Shown here: positions 46,298 through 55,323 of the stretch, one piece after another
Layout of the letters: the number at the start of each line of letters is the position of its first letter
Numbering within the stretch: the first letter of the stretch is position 1
Assembly: GCA_026417375.1 (NCBI GenBank)
Contig: JAOADJ010000037.1
Location: 169,356-233,355 of the forward strand
Reading direction: 5' to 3'
Source: Melioribacteraceae bacterium
Lineage (GTDB): Bacteria; Bacteroidota; Ignavibacteria; Ignavibacteriales; Melioribacteraceae
DNA: 64,000 nucleotides
Made by a program: the position numbers and the translations under genes
Notes under the pieces: generated by a model
Database searches by the model: none
Seen by the model: the letters and a program-made list of their open reading frames with translations, nothing else
What the model was told of the DNA's origin: nothing

Positions 46298-47198
46298 ATT
46301 TAAGAATTCTGATTTTACTATAAATTGGAAAATGGTCTGAAGGAAATTTATTATTAAAACTATCTCTTATAATTTTTGCTTCAATTGTTCTAAAATCATT
46401 TGTTGTGAAAATATAATCTATTCTTTCACCATTTGTTATTCCCTTAAAATCATTAAATGTGCCTTCATTATCACTACTTGAAATTACCAGGCGATAAGTA
46501 TCTTTAAAGCCAAAGCGCAAAATTGTTTTTATTGCTGCGTTACTTTCTCCGCAATTAAAATCACCTGAAATTATAACAGGAAGTTTTTCTGTTAATCCAG
46601 AAATTTTTTTAATTAATAATTCAGTGCTTTTTTCTCTTGAAGGTTGTGATTCGTGATCTAAATGTAAATTAAAGAAATAATATTTTTTTTTGTTTAATCT
46701 ATCTGAAATTTTAGCCCAGGTGGAAATTCTTGTATAATTATTTCCCCAGTGTTTAGAACCCGGGATATCAGGAGTTTCTGAAAACCAGAAAGTTTCAGTT
46801 GAATCAATTGCAAATCTTTTCTTTTTATATAAAATACAAGAGTATTCACCACCTTCTTTGCCATCGTCTCTTCCATTTCCTACAAATTTATATTCAGGTA
46901 AAGCGATTAATATTTCATCAATTTGGAATTTCAAAGCTTCCTGCAATCCAATTAAATCCGGATTGTATTTTTTAATTATCTCAAAAACAAATTTTTTCCT
47001 GAATTCCCAACTATTTTCCCCATCGTTTGCTGTTCCATATCTGATATTAAATGACATTACTTTGATATCTTTTTTAAAATTGCTTTGAGATAAAAGTTGT
47101 TGATTGCATGGAAAAATAAACAGGAAAAATAGTAGCGATATATTTATTATTTTTAAAACATAATTATAAACTGAAATATTTGATATCTTGTTTTTCAT
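46296..47198 (-). CDS. Exported endonuclease/exonuclease/phosphatase-family hydrolase
   Basis: EEP-superfamily metal-dependent hydrolase. From ATG 47198 (AAGGAT ribosome site; a TTG 27 bp upstream is in frame) it has an N-terminal hydrophobic signal (LKIINISLLFFLFIFP) and then VMSFNIRYGTANDGENSW, LIGLQEALK, FFNLHLDH, VIISGDFNC and a late SDHFPIYSKI. All catalytic motifs are present. Similar exported proteins act on nucleic acids, phospholipids or sugar phosphates; the substrate is not visible. It is convergent with the ferredoxin gene. Confidence 0.88.
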   Translation of the reverse strand: MKNKISNISVYNYVLKIINISLLFFLFIFPCNQQLLSQSNFKKDIKVMSFNIRYGTANDGENSWEFRKKFVFEIIKKYNPDLIGLQEALKFQIDEILIALPEYKFVGNGRDDGKEGGEYSCILYKKKRFAIDSTETFWFSETPDIPGSKHWGNNYTRISTWAKISDRLNKKKYYFFNLHLDHESQPSREKSTELLIKKISGLTEKLPVIISGDFNCGESNAAIKTILRFGFKDTYRLVISSSDNEGTFNDFKGITNGERIDYIFTTNDFRTIEAKIIRDSFNNKFPSDHFPIYSKIRILK

Positions 47199-47245
47199 GT
47201 ATATCCTTATAAATAACTTTTTCAAACTAAACTTAATAAGTTAAA

Positions 47246-48091
47246 ATGAAAATAGGAAAATATAGTTTACACGTAATAGAGAATTATCAATTTGCTCTTG
47301 ATGGTGGTGCAATGTTTGGAATAATTCCAAAACCACTTTGGCAAAATAATAATCCATCAGATGAGTTAAACAGAATTAAACTTGTAGATAGAAATCTTCT
47401 TTTGATTAGTGATACCAAAAAAATTCTGATTGATACAGGTATCGGAAATTATTGGGATGAAAAGTTTAAACGCATTTACGATCTTAAAGAAAATGAAACA
47501 AAAAATTCATTAGCTGGTTTGAAAATTGAACCAAACGAAATTACAGATGTTATATTAACTCATCTTCATTTTGACCACACTGGTGGATCCACAAAGTTTG
47601 AAAATGATAAATGGCTTCCAGCTTATCCAAATGCAAAATATTATATTCAACAAAAACATTTTGAGTGGGCAATTAATCCTTCAGAAAGAGATAAAGGAAG
47701 TTTTATTAAAGAAAGATTTTTGCCTTTAGCAAAAGAGGGATTGTTGGTTCAAACAAATGAAACTGAATTTGATGATGAAATAAGTTTTATAGTTGTAAAT
47801 GGTCATACATTTTCACAACAACTTGTAAAAATTTCTGATGGTAATAAAACAATATTATTTTGCGGCGATTTAATTCCTTACGTTACACAAATTCCGATTC
47901 CATACATAATGAGTTATGATTTACAACCTTTAATAACAATTGAAGAAAAGAAAAATGTTTTAAATAAAGCAGTTGAAGAAAACTGGTTGTTAATTTTTGA
48001 ACATGATCCATATTTTACTGCATCAACTGTATCAAAAAATGATAAAGGATTTTTTGCACAAAATAAATTTATAGAGTTACCAAATGAATGA
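47246..48091 (+). CDS. MBL-fold metallo-hydrolase
   Basis: The 281-residue metallo-beta-lactamase-fold protein has the zinc motif ILTHLHFDHTGG (about residues 103-114). The other ligands are HTFSQQLV, FCGDLIPY and a C-terminal His (FEHDPY). Related enzymes hydrolyse lactones or thioesters; the substrate is not known. It overlaps the next gene by 8 bp and heads a short plus-strand run ending with trxB. Confidence 0.9.
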   Translation: MKIGKYSLHVIENYQFALDGGAMFGIIPKPLWQNNNPSDELNRIKLVDRNLLLISDTKKILIDTGIGNYWDEKFKRIYDLKENETKNSLAGLKIEPNEITDVILTHLHFDHTGGSTKFENDKWLPAYPNAKYYIQQKHFEWAINPSERDKGSFIKERFLPLAKEGLLVQTNETEFDDEISFIVVNGHTFSQQLVKISDGNKTILFCGDLIPYVTQIPIPYIMSYDLQPLITIEEKKNVLNKAVEENWLLIFEHDPYFTASTVSKNDKGFFAQNKFIELPNE

Positions 48092-48419
48092 ACTTGATGG
48101 ATTTCAAAAAATTTGTAGTATAAGTGAACTCAAAGAAAAAGTTGGGAAAAGATTTTTTGTTGATGATGTTGATATTGCAGTTTTTAGAATTGGAAATGAT
48201 GTGTTTGCCGTAAGTAACGTATGCATTCATCAAAAAGCCGCAATAATTTATGATGGATATGTTGAGGATTTTGTAGTATCATGTCCAGCTCACGGATGGC
48301 AGTTTTCTCTAAGAGATGGAAAAATGAATTTTGGAGCAAAAGGATTAGATAGCTATGAAGTTAAAATCATTAATAATGATGTTTATGTGAAAGTTTTTCA
48401 AAAGAAAATGAATTGGTAA
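48084..48419 (+). CDS. Rieske [2Fe-2S] protein (NirD-like)
   Basis: The 111-residue protein is a single Rieske domain. NVCIHQ and VSCPAHGWQF supply the Cys-x-His and Cys-x2-His ligands (about residues 46-69). It resembles the small ferredoxin subunit of nitrite reductase or dioxygenase systems. No oxygenase or reductase partner is adjacent, so the electron acceptor is unknown. It overlaps the MBL gene by 8 bp and the next gene begins 1 bp after its stop. Confidence 0.92.
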   Translation: MNELDGFQKICSISELKEKVGKRFFVDDVDIAVFRIGNDVFAVSNVCIHQKAAIIYDGYVEDFVVSCPAHGWQFSLRDGKMNFGAKGLDSYEVKIINNDVYVKVFQKKMNW

Positions 48420-48420
48420 A

Positions 48421-49344
48421 ATGATTATTACTAATGAACATGTAATTCATTTAGCAAAAGAACTCGGTTTTGAATTAGTTGGTTTTTCAAAAGTTGAGCT
48501 ATTAAAAGATGAAATTGAAAAATTAAAATTATGGCTTCAAAAAGGATTTAATGCTAAAATGGATTATATGAATAAAAATATTGATAAACGATTTGATGTT
48601 AAAAATATATTACCAAATGCTAAAAGTGTAATCTCATTGGGAATGAATTATTATTTCCCGGATGAATATAAAAAAAAAGAAAATAGTGGAAAAGTCTCTA
48701 GATATGCTTGGGGAAAAGACTATCATTTAGTTATTTGGGAAAAATTGGAATTACTCGAATCACAATTAAAAAATATCGATGCTCAATTTGAATCCAAAAG
48801 TTATGTAGATACAGGTCCGATAATGGATAAAATTTGGGCGGTTAAATCGGGATTAGGTTGGCAGGGAAAACACTCAAACATAATTTCAAGAAAAATCGGA
48901 AGTTGGTTTTTTATTGCCAATATTATAACAAATGTTGAATTTAATTATAACACAATTGAAAATGATTTTTGTGGAACCTGCATAAAATGCATTGAAGCTT
49001 GTCCGACGAATGCAATTGTTGAACCTTATGTTGTTGATTCTAACAAATGTATTTCATATTTAACTATTGAAAACAAAGAAAATATCGAAAATCAATTCAA
49101 AGGGAAATTTGATAATTGGATTTTTGGTTGTGACATTTGCCAGGATGTTTGTCCATGGAATAATAAATTTTCTTTTCAATCACAAATAGATGATTTCAAA
49201 CCGATAAATAAGGAATTAATTTTAGATGAAGTATTAAATATGAATGAAGAAATATTTAAAAATAAATTTGAAACAAGTCCGATAAAAAGAGCTAAATTAA
49301 AAGGATTGAAAAGAAACGCAGAATTTATTTTAATAAAGGAATGA
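48421..49344 (+). CDS. queG: Epoxyqueuosine reductase QueG
   Basis: Cobalamin and 2[4Fe-4S] enzyme of the last step of queuosine tRNA modification. The 307-residue protein has an N-terminal DUF1730 domain, the catalytic VDTGPIMDK segment and C-terminal clusters CGTCIKCIEACPTNAI and FGCDICQDVCPWN. No other queuosine genes (queA, tgt, queE) lie in this window. It is the third gene of the run beginning with the MBL gene and follows the Rieske gene by 1 bp. Confidence 0.95.
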   Translation: MIITNEHVIHLAKELGFELVGFSKVELLKDEIEKLKLWLQKGFNAKMDYMNKNIDKRFDVKNILPNAKSVISLGMNYYFPDEYKKKENSGKVSRYAWGKDYHLVIWEKLELLESQLKNIDAQFESKSYVDTGPIMDKIWAVKSGLGWQGKHSNIISRKIGSWFFIANIITNVEFNYNTIENDFCGTCIKCIEACPTNAIVEPYVVDSNKCISYLTIENKENIENQFKGKFDNWIFGCDICQDVCPWNNKFSFQSQIDDFKPINKELILDEVLNMNEEIFKNKFETSPIKRAKLKGLKRNAEFILIKE

Positions 49345-49407
49345 ATCTCTTGACCAAAAATTTTATCTAATATCAATTAATTTTAGAAAAGAATTCAAGG
49401 AGAAAAA

Positions 49408-50358
49408 ATGTCGGATAATCATTACAAAGTAATAATTGTTGGTTCAGGACCAGCAGGTTTAACAGCAGCATTATACACATCAAGAGCTAATTTAAACCCA
49501 ATAATTTTTGAGGGAATGCAACCTGGAGGACAATTAACAATCACAACAGAAGTAGAAAACTTTCCCGGTTTTGAACATGGAATTCAAGGTCCGGAGTTGA
49601 TGGAAATAATGAGAAAACAAGTATCTCGCTTCGGTGCAAAATCAGTTTTTAAAAATATTACAGAAGTAGATTTTTCAAAACGTCCATTTGTATTAAAATC
49701 TGATAATGAAACTTACACTGCTGATTCTGTAATTATAGCAACAGGTGCATCTGCAAAATGGTTAGGCATACCAAGTGAAAAATACTATCAAGGATATGGA
49801 GTTTCTGCATGTGCAACATGTGATGGATTTTTCTTCCGTGGATTAAAAGTAGCTGTTGTTGGTGGTGGCGATACTGCAATGGAAGAAGCAAATTACTTAA
49901 CCAAATTTGCAAGTGAAGTAATGGTCATTCATCGCCGTTCTGAATTTCGTGCTTCAAAGATTATGCTTGAAAGAGCTAAGAATAATCCTAAAATTAAATT
50001 CGAAATGAATGCTACAATTAAGGAAATTATTGGTAAAGAAGAGAATGGAAGAAAATTTGTTACTGGAGTTTTATTGAAAAATACAGTTGATGGAAGTGAA
50101 AAAGAAATTTCATTAGATGGTGTTTTTCTTGCAATTGGTCATCAACCAAATACTGATATTTTCAAAGGGCAATTAGAAATGGATGAAACCGGATATTTAA
50201 AAGTTAAACCAGGTTCAACACACACAAGTGTTGAAGGAGTTTTTGCAGCTGGTGATGTAGCAGATCATGTTTATAGACAAGCAATTACTGCTGCAGGAAC
50301 TGGTTGTATGGCAGCTTTGGATGCTCAGCGTTGGTTAGAAGAAAAAGGATTAGCATAA
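49408..50358 (+). CDS. trxB: Thioredoxin reductase
   Basis: The 316-residue NADPH:thioredoxin reductase has an FAD motif [16 protein letters not shown], the redox pair CATC (Cys135, Cys138) in [13 protein letters not shown], the NADPH motif [12 protein letters not shown] with HRRSEFRAS, and a C-terminal [24 protein letters not shown] precedes the ATG. A 63-bp gap and its own ribosome site separate it from queG. A long hairpin follows before a convergent membrane protein gene. Confidence 0.97.
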   Translation: MSDNHYKVIIVGSGPAGLTAALYTSRANLNPIIFEGMQPGGQLTITTEVENFPGFEHGIQGPELMEIMRKQVSRFGAKSVFKNITEVDFSKRPFVLKSDNETYTADSVIIATGASAKWLGIPSEKYYQGYGVSACATCDGFFFRGLKVAVVGGGDTAMEEANYLTKFASEVMVIHRRSEFRASKIMLERAKNNPKIKFEMNATIKEIIGKEENGRKFVTGVLLKNTVDGSEKEISLDGVFLAIGHQPNTDIFKGQLEMDETGYLKVKPGSTHTSVEGVFAAGDVADHVYRQAITAAGTGCMAALDAQRWLEEKGLA

Positions 50359-50371
50359 ATAATTTTTTTTG

Positions 50372-50410
50372 ACGAAGTAAGTTGCTAGATCAACTTACTT
50401 CGTAAATATT
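50372..50410 (+). terminator. Shared hairpin between trxB and the convergent gene
   Basis: A perfect 13-bp stem pairs 50372-50384 (ACGAAGTAAGTTG) with 50391-50403. On the plus strand it is followed by AAATATTTTT and on the minus strand by A-rich sequence, so termination is best on the plus strand. Confidence 0.65.
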
Positions 50411-50411
50411 T

Positions 50412-50816
50412 TTAGTTTTCTCTTTTTTCTAATTTTAATGAAGCAAAATGAGCAACAACAGCTCCTATTCCTAATCCTAAAAATGCCATCCAAACTGCGT
50501 AAACTGGTTCATCAGAAAAATATTTTGTTCCATTTTCAAATGTTTTCCATTGATAAAAGTATGCGCGGTCAATCATATTTCCAATCATTCCAAACAAAAC
50601 AAGAAAGATTAACACAATACCACTTTTTAATAATATAAATCTGTTTTTATTCGAATGTTCTTTTTCTGATAACAATTGTGCAATCTGATCTGCTGAAAGT
50701 CCTTTTTCTATCATTAACTGTTTTTCACGTGATTTTAAGTAAACAATTGTTACTATTACAAATCCAGTAACTATTATAAATATGATTGGAATAAAAACAG
50801 CAATTGTATCTTCCAT
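50412..50816 (-). CDS. DUF6249-like membrane protein
   Basis: From ATG 50816 (AAGGAG ribosome site, clearly better than the longer frame starting at 50855) the protein has 134 residues. There is an N-terminal hydrophobic helix (VFIPIIFIIVTGFVIVTIVYL), a charged cytoplasmic loop (KSREKQLMIEKGLSADQIAQLL) which I recall as the family signature, and two further helices (residues about 60-80 and 105-122). Function unknown. It is divergent from the ECF sigma factor 160 bp away; DUF6249-like genes are commonly found beside a sigma factor/anti-sigma pair. Confidence 0.82.
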   Translation of the reverse strand: MEDTIAVFIPIIFIIVTGFVIVTIVYLKSREKQLMIEKGLSADQIAQLLSEKEHSNKNRFILLKSGIVLIFLVLFGMIGNMIDRAYFYQWKTFENGTKYFSDEPVYAVWMAFLGLGIGAVVAHFASLKLEKREN

Positions 50817-50976
50817 TTTATTTCTCCTTATTTTGTTTTCTACATTTGACTTCAAATTAAAAACAAAGGTTACAAATAAAAATTAAATAATATTTTAAAC
50901 TAAGCTATAACAAAAATTATTTTTAAATAAAGTTTGTAACCAAAGAAGAAAAATATTTGTCTAATTAAATAAAAAA

Positions 50977-51543
50977 ATGAAAAATCTATCCGATAACGAT
51001 ATTATTGAATCAATAAAAAAAGGAAATGTGTCAGATTTCTCATTACTTGTTGATCGTTATAAAGATAGAACATTTTCATTATTAAAAAGAATGCTTAAAA
51101 ATGAAATGGATGCTGAAGAAGTAATGCAGGATTCTTTTCTTAAAGTTTATAAGTCGTTATCAAGTTTCAGAGGAGATAGTAAATTTTCAACATGGCTATA
51201 TAAAATTTCTTACAATTCAGCATTAACTTTTTTATCATCTAAAAAAAGAAAAGAAGAACAAGATTTTATTTCAATTGATGAAAATTTTGATTTAGTGAAA
51301 TTAGATAACGAAATTTATTCTACAACTGAAAATGTAAATCAATACATTCTTAAGTTAATTGATAAGCTGCCAATAAAAAACGCAATAGTTCTAATACTTT
51401 TTTATGTTGATGGTTTTTCAATAAATGAAATAAGTAATGTGATGGGAATATCTTTAGTGAATACAAAAGTTTTGCTTCATCGTTCAAGAATTGCATTGAA
51501 AGATTTATTGCTAAAGCACAATTATCATAAGGAGATTTTATGA
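50977..51543 (+). CDS. ECF-type RNA polymerase sigma factor
   Basis: The 188-residue protein has sigma region 2 (DAEEVMQDSFLKVYKSLSSF and STWLYKISYN, about residues 43-85) and region 4 (VDGFSINEISNVMGISLVNT, about residues 145-164). No region 3 is present, as expected for the extracytoplasmic group. It begins at ATG with no clear Shine-Dalgarno. Its stop overlaps the next gene by 4 bp, which encodes a membrane protein likely to restrain it. The regulon is unknown. Confidence 0.93.
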   Translation: MKNLSDNDIIESIKKGNVSDFSLLVDRYKDRTFSLLKRMLKNEMDAEEVMQDSFLKVYKSLSSFRGDSKFSTWLYKISYNSALTFLSSKKRKEEQDFISIDENFDLVKLDNEIYSTTENVNQYILKLIDKLPIKNAIVLILFYVDGFSINEISNVMGISLVNTKVLLHRSRIALKDLLLKHNYHKEIL

Positions 51544-52055
51544 AACGACTTGACGAACTTATAAATAAATATCTCGACTCAGATATTACCGAAAGTGAAC
51601 TTGAAGAACTTCAACAACTTTTAAAGAATGAAAATAATTATGAAAATTTCACTGCTTTTAAAGCAGTTGAAAATAGATTAAGACAAATTAGCTATGAATC
51701 AGCTCCCGCTTTATTTACAGAAAGATTAATGAGTTTAATTTTAAAAACAAATGTCAATCAAATTAAAAAATCATACTTCCCAATAATTGTGAATACTTTT
51801 TTTTCTTTATTAATAATTATGGTGATTGTATTAATTATAAGTTTAGGAAATTGGAATACAAATAATTTATATGTGGATAAATTTTTAAACAATTCTGTTC
51901 AGGAAATTACTTCGTTTGTTCCATTGATTAAAGGTGTAATTAAAAACAGAACAGTAATATTTTTCTCATCAATAATTAGTTTAATTCTATTAGTAGCATT
52001 TTATTATACTTTTGAATCACACAAATCATTTAAAAAGAAACTAGAGAATTATTAA
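51540..52055 (+). CDS. Putative membrane anti-sigma factor partner
   Basis: The 171-residue protein has a soluble N-terminal part beginning KRLDELINKYLDSDITESEL, a common opening of anti-sigma proteins paired with ECF factors, but no zinc H-x3-C-x2-C motif. Two hydrophobic spans (IVNTFFSLLIIMVIVLIISL, about residues 83-102, and FFSSIISLILLVAFYYTF) follow. AAGGAG precedes the ATG. The 4-bp overlap with the sigma factor gene is the main reason to call it a partner. Confidence 0.75.
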   Translation: MKRLDELINKYLDSDITESELEELQQLLKNENNYENFTAFKAVENRLRQISYESAPALFTERLMSLILKTNVNQIKKSYFPIIVNTFFSLLIIMVIVLIISLGNWNTNNLYVDKFLNNSVQEITSFVPLIKGVIKNRTVIFFSSIISLILLVAFYYTFESHKSFKKKLENY

Positions 52056-52107
52056 TTCACTTCGAATAAGTAATCGTTAAAACTTTCTTATTTTTCGCAA
52101 TAAAAAA

Positions 52108-53028
52108 ATGAAAAATATGAATCATAAAGCCGGATATGTGTCATTAATTGGAAAACCAAACGTCGGAAAATCAACTCTGCTAAATGCAATGTTGGGAACG
52201 AAATTATCAATTACAACTTCAAAACCACAAACAACAAGAAAAAAAATAGTAGGAATTCATTCAACTAATGATTATCAAATAATTTTTCTAGATACACCGG
52301 GTATATTAAATCCCGAGTATCTTTTACAGGAAAGAATGCTCGAGTTTGTTTTCAATTCTGTAAAAGATTCAGATATTATTTTAATAATTGTTGATATAAA
52401 AAATGATCCAACAGGTTCAAAAACATTTGAAGACGAAAAAGTTCAAAAAATCTTAAATGAATTTAACCAACATAAAATATTAGTCATAAATAAAATTGAT
52501 GAATCAAATGAAGCTGAAATTGATAATCTTAAAAAAATAGTTTCGGAAAAAAATTATTTTACTAAAATTATTCCTACTTCAGCAACAATGGGAATAAATA
52601 TAAATTTATTAATTGATGAAATTGTATCACTGTTACCTGAACATCCAAAATATTATCCGGATGAACAACTAAGTGATGAGAATGAAAGATTTTTTGTTTC
52701 AGAAATAATCAGAGAAAAAGTTTTTGAAATGTATCGTGATGAAATTCCGTACAGTACTGAAGTTGAAATTGAAGATTTCAAAGAAAGAGAGAACAGAAAA
52801 GATTATATAAGAGCCAATATTATTGTTGAAAGAGAATCACAAAAACCAATAATTATTGGTGAAAAAGGTTTAGCAATAAAAAAATTAGGAAAAATTTCGA
52901 GAGAAGAAATTGAAAATTTTTTAGGTCGTCAGGTATTTCTTGAACTGTTTGTTAAAGTAAGAGAAAAATGGCGTTCAAACCCAAATATGTTAAATCGTTT
53001 AGGTTACAAAGTTGAAAATGAAGATTAA
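52108..53028 (+). CDS. era: GTPase Era
   Basis: Essential GTPase needed for 16S rRNA and small-subunit maturation. The 306-residue protein has G1 GKPNVGKST (about residues 15-23), a G2 TTRKKIVGIHS segment, G3 DTPG, G4 NKID and G5 SAT. The C-terminal KH domain begins near REKVFEMYRDEIPYS and contains GEKGLAIKKLG. It heads a run of overlapping genes (EamA, acyP, ispF, dedA, lnt, ltaE, thioesterase). Confidence 0.96.
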   Translation: MKNMNHKAGYVSLIGKPNVGKSTLLNAMLGTKLSITTSKPQTTRKKIVGIHSTNDYQIIFLDTPGILNPEYLLQERMLEFVFNSVKDSDIILIIVDIKNDPTGSKTFEDEKVQKILNEFNQHKILVINKIDESNEAEIDNLKKIVSEKNYFTKIIPTSATMGININLLIDEIVSLLPEHPKYYPDEQLSDENERFFVSEIIREKVFEMYRDEIPYSTEVEIEDFKERENRKDYIRANIIVERESQKPIIIGEKGLAIKKLGKISREEIENFLGRQVFLELFVKVREKWRSNPNMLNRLGYKVENED

Positions 53029-53944
53029 AAAAATTACTGAATTAAAATACTTTGGGGAAACAGCATTATTATTAATGACAATAATTTGGGGCGGTACTTT
53101 TGTTATTGTTAAAGAATCTTTAAATGATATTTCTTCAATGTTATTTATTGCATCAAGATTTGGAATTGCATCAACAATTCTTTTTTTTATTCTTAGATTT
53201 AAAAAAATACCTTTCAATAAAACTGCTTTTTTACCCGGATTAATTTTGGGCTTATTTCTGTTTGGTGGATTTTTTTTCCAAACAATTGGACTTAAAATCA
53301 CAACGGCTACAAAATCCGGATTTATTACAGGAGTGTTAATTGTTTTTATTCCATTCGTTCAGATTCTTGTAGAAAAAAAATTTCCAAGTAAAGGTGCATG
53401 GATTGGAACTCTTTTAGTTTTTCTTGGAATAATTTTTCTATCAAGCGGTGGAGCTTCAATTGATAATTTTATTTTTGAGTTGGGAAAAGGATTTAATTTA
53501 GGTGACTTTTTTACTTTAGTTTGTGCATTACTTTTCGCTTTTCAAGTTGTTTTGATAGATGTTTATACACCAAAATATGAATTCTGGAATTTATTACTTA
53601 TTCAACTTTCAACTGTTGCTGTTTTAAGTTTTTTTGCTTCAATAATTTTTTCAGGTTTTAATATTGAATCATTTCATATATCACTTACAAAATATTTAAT
53701 ATTTGGAATTTTATATACATCTTTACTTGCAACATTAATAAATATTGGATTGCAAACTAAATTTCAAAAAATGGTTTCACCAACTATTGCCGGAATAATT
53801 TATTCTTTCGAACCTATATTTGCAGCTATATTTGCATACTTTTTACTTGGCGAAAAAATAACTAATTTTGGTTTGTTTGGTAGCGTATTAATTTTTTCCG
53901 GTTTAATAACAGCGGAAGTGATGGATAAATCATCAAAAAAATAA
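53018..53944 (+). CDS. EamA/DMT-family transporter
   Basis: The protein has ten hydrophobic spans arranged as two EamA repeats; the first contains LMTIIWGGTFVIVKESL and the second SFEPIFAAIFAYFLLGEK. Substrate unknown; the family exports or imports amino acids and other small metabolites. ATG 53018 lies within the 3' end of era (a TTG at 53012 is also in frame). It is followed 1 bp later by acyP. Confidence 0.9.
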   Translation: MKIKKITELKYFGETALLLMTIIWGGTFVIVKESLNDISSMLFIASRFGIASTILFFILRFKKIPFNKTAFLPGLILGLFLFGGFFFQTIGLKITTATKSGFITGVLIVFIPFVQILVEKKFPSKGAWIGTLLVFLGIIFLSSGGASIDNFIFELGKGFNLGDFFTLVCALLFAFQVVLIDVYTPKYEFWNLLLIQLSTVAVLSFFASIIFSGFNIESFHISLTKYLIFGILYTSLLATLINIGLQTKFQKMVSPTIAGIIYSFEPIFAAIFAYFLLGEKITNFGLFGSVLIFSGLITAEVMDKSSKK

Positions 53945-53945
53945 A

Positions 53946-54224
53946 ATGGAAAATGTAAGAGCAGAAATAATAATTGATGGTTTAGTTCAAGGTGTAGGAT
54001 TTAGATATTTTGTGTTTAGAAATGCAACTAAATTAGGATTAAAAGGATACACACAAAATTTATTTACAGGTGAAGTATTAACAGTTGCTGAAGGTCCGAA
54101 GTATTTAATTGATGAGTTGTATGAAGTAATTAAAATTGGACCAAGAAGTGCATCTGTTAAAAAACATTCAATTAATTATAGTCAATATAAAAATGAATTC
54201 ACAAGCTTTGAGATAAAATATTGA
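53946..54224 (+). CDS. acyP: Acylphosphatase
   Basis: The 92-residue enzyme hydrolyses the carboxyl-phosphate bond of acyl phosphates. The signature VQGVGFRYF includes the catalytic Arg20, and the partner Asn38 lies in GYTQN. Size is as expected. It overlaps ispF by 4 bp. In the purine-degrading context carbamoyl phosphate is a conceivable substrate, but operon position with era speaks for a general housekeeping role. Confidence 0.94.
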   Translation: MENVRAEIIIDGLVQGVGFRYFVFRNATKLGLKGYTQNLFTGEVLTVAEGPKYLIDELYEVIKIGPRSASVKKHSINYSQYKNEFTSFEIKY

Positions 54225-54712
54225 TACCACAATTTAGAATTGGATTTGGATTCGATGTTCATCAGTTTGATGAAAATCGAAAATTAATTTTAGGCGGAAT
54301 CGAAATTCCATATTCAAAAGGTTTATTAGGGCATTCCGATGCTGATGTTTTATTACATGCTGTATGTGATGCAATGCTTGGGGCTTTAGCTTTAGGCGAT
54401 ATCGGAATACATTTCCCAAACAGTGATGAAAAATATAAAAATGCTGATAGCAAAATATTATTAAAACATGTTGATGAACTTATTCACGCAAATGGATTTG
54501 AAGTTTCAAATATTGATTCAACTGTTTTATTACAAAAACCAAAGTTGTCTCCTTACATAAATCAAATGAGAAAAACTATTTCGGATATTTTAAATATTTC
54601 TGTTTCTCAAATTTCTATTAAAGCAACAACAACCGAGTCTTTAGGTTTTGTTGGACGTGAAGAAGGTTGTTCTGCTTATGCAATTGTTCTGTTAAATAAA
54701 AAAGATTCCTGA
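54221..54712 (+). CDS. ispF: 2-C-methyl-D-erythritol 2,4-cyclodiphosphate synthase
   Basis: Enzyme of the MEP isoprenoid pathway. The 163-residue protein has the metal motif FDVH (Asp12, His14), GHSDADVLLHAVCDAMLG, and a C-terminal ATTTESLGFVGREEGCSAYA. It starts at TTG (MIPQFRIGF) inside the acyP stop. No other MEP genes are in the window. It overlaps the next ATG by one base. Confidence 0.96.
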   Translation: MIPQFRIGFGFDVHQFDENRKLILGGIEIPYSKGLLGHSDADVLLHAVCDAMLGALALGDIGIHFPNSDEKYKNADSKILLKHVDELIHANGFEVSNIDSTVLLQKPKLSPYINQMRKTISDILNISVSQISIKATTTESLGFVGREEGCSAYAIVLLNKKDS

Positions 54713-55323
54713 TGCTCGAGCAAATTATATCTTACATAAATACATTAGATCCAATTGTTATTTATTTAATTCTATTCTTTTTTTCTTTTATTGAAAATAT
54801 TTTTCCCCCTTCACCAAGCGATATTGTGGTTGTTATTGGCGCAACTTTAATTTCAAAATCTTCTGTTAATTTTTTTACTCTTTTGTTTGTAACAACTTTG
54901 GCAAGTACAATCGGTTTTATTTCTATGTATTTAATAGGTGAATTTTCAGGTGAAAATATAATTAGAAAAGGAAAATTAAAATTCATTAAACCAGTTTATT
55001 TAGAAAAAGCTGATTTATGGTTTCATAAATATGGTTACAACTTAATTTTATTTAATCGCTTTATTCCCGGTACACGTGCTGTTATTAGTTTCTTTTGTGG
55101 AGTTCATAGATTAAAACCATTACGTTCATTTATAGCTGCTTTTATTAGTTCTTTAATCTGGAATTTAATTTTAATCTTTCTCGGAATCACACTTGGTAAT
55201 AATATTCATTTAGTTGATAAATATTTAAATACTTATTCCAATATTGGTATTATAATTACAATTATCATTATTGCTTTTTTTGTTTTCAAATATTTAAGAA
55301 GAAATAAAAAAGAAAAGCTATGA
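54712..55323 (+). CDS. DedA-family membrane protein
   Basis: The 203-residue membrane protein has the DedA signature FIENIFPPSPSDIVVVIG near the N-terminus and RFIPGTRAVISFFCGVHRL in the middle, which carries the conserved Arg residues of the VTT/SNARE-associated family. DedA proteins affect envelope homeostasis and undecaprenyl-phosphate flipping. It overlaps ispF by one base and lnt by 4 bp. Confidence 0.92.
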   Translation: MLEQIISYINTLDPIVIYLILFFFSFIENIFPPSPSDIVVVIGATLISKSSVNFFTLLFVTTLASTIGFISMYLIGEFSGENIIRKGKLKFIKPVYLEKADLWFHKYGYNLILFNRFIPGTRAVISFFCGVHRLKPLRSFIAAFISSLIWNLILIFLGITLGNNIHLVDKYLNTYSNIGIIITIIIIAFFVFKYLRRNKKEKL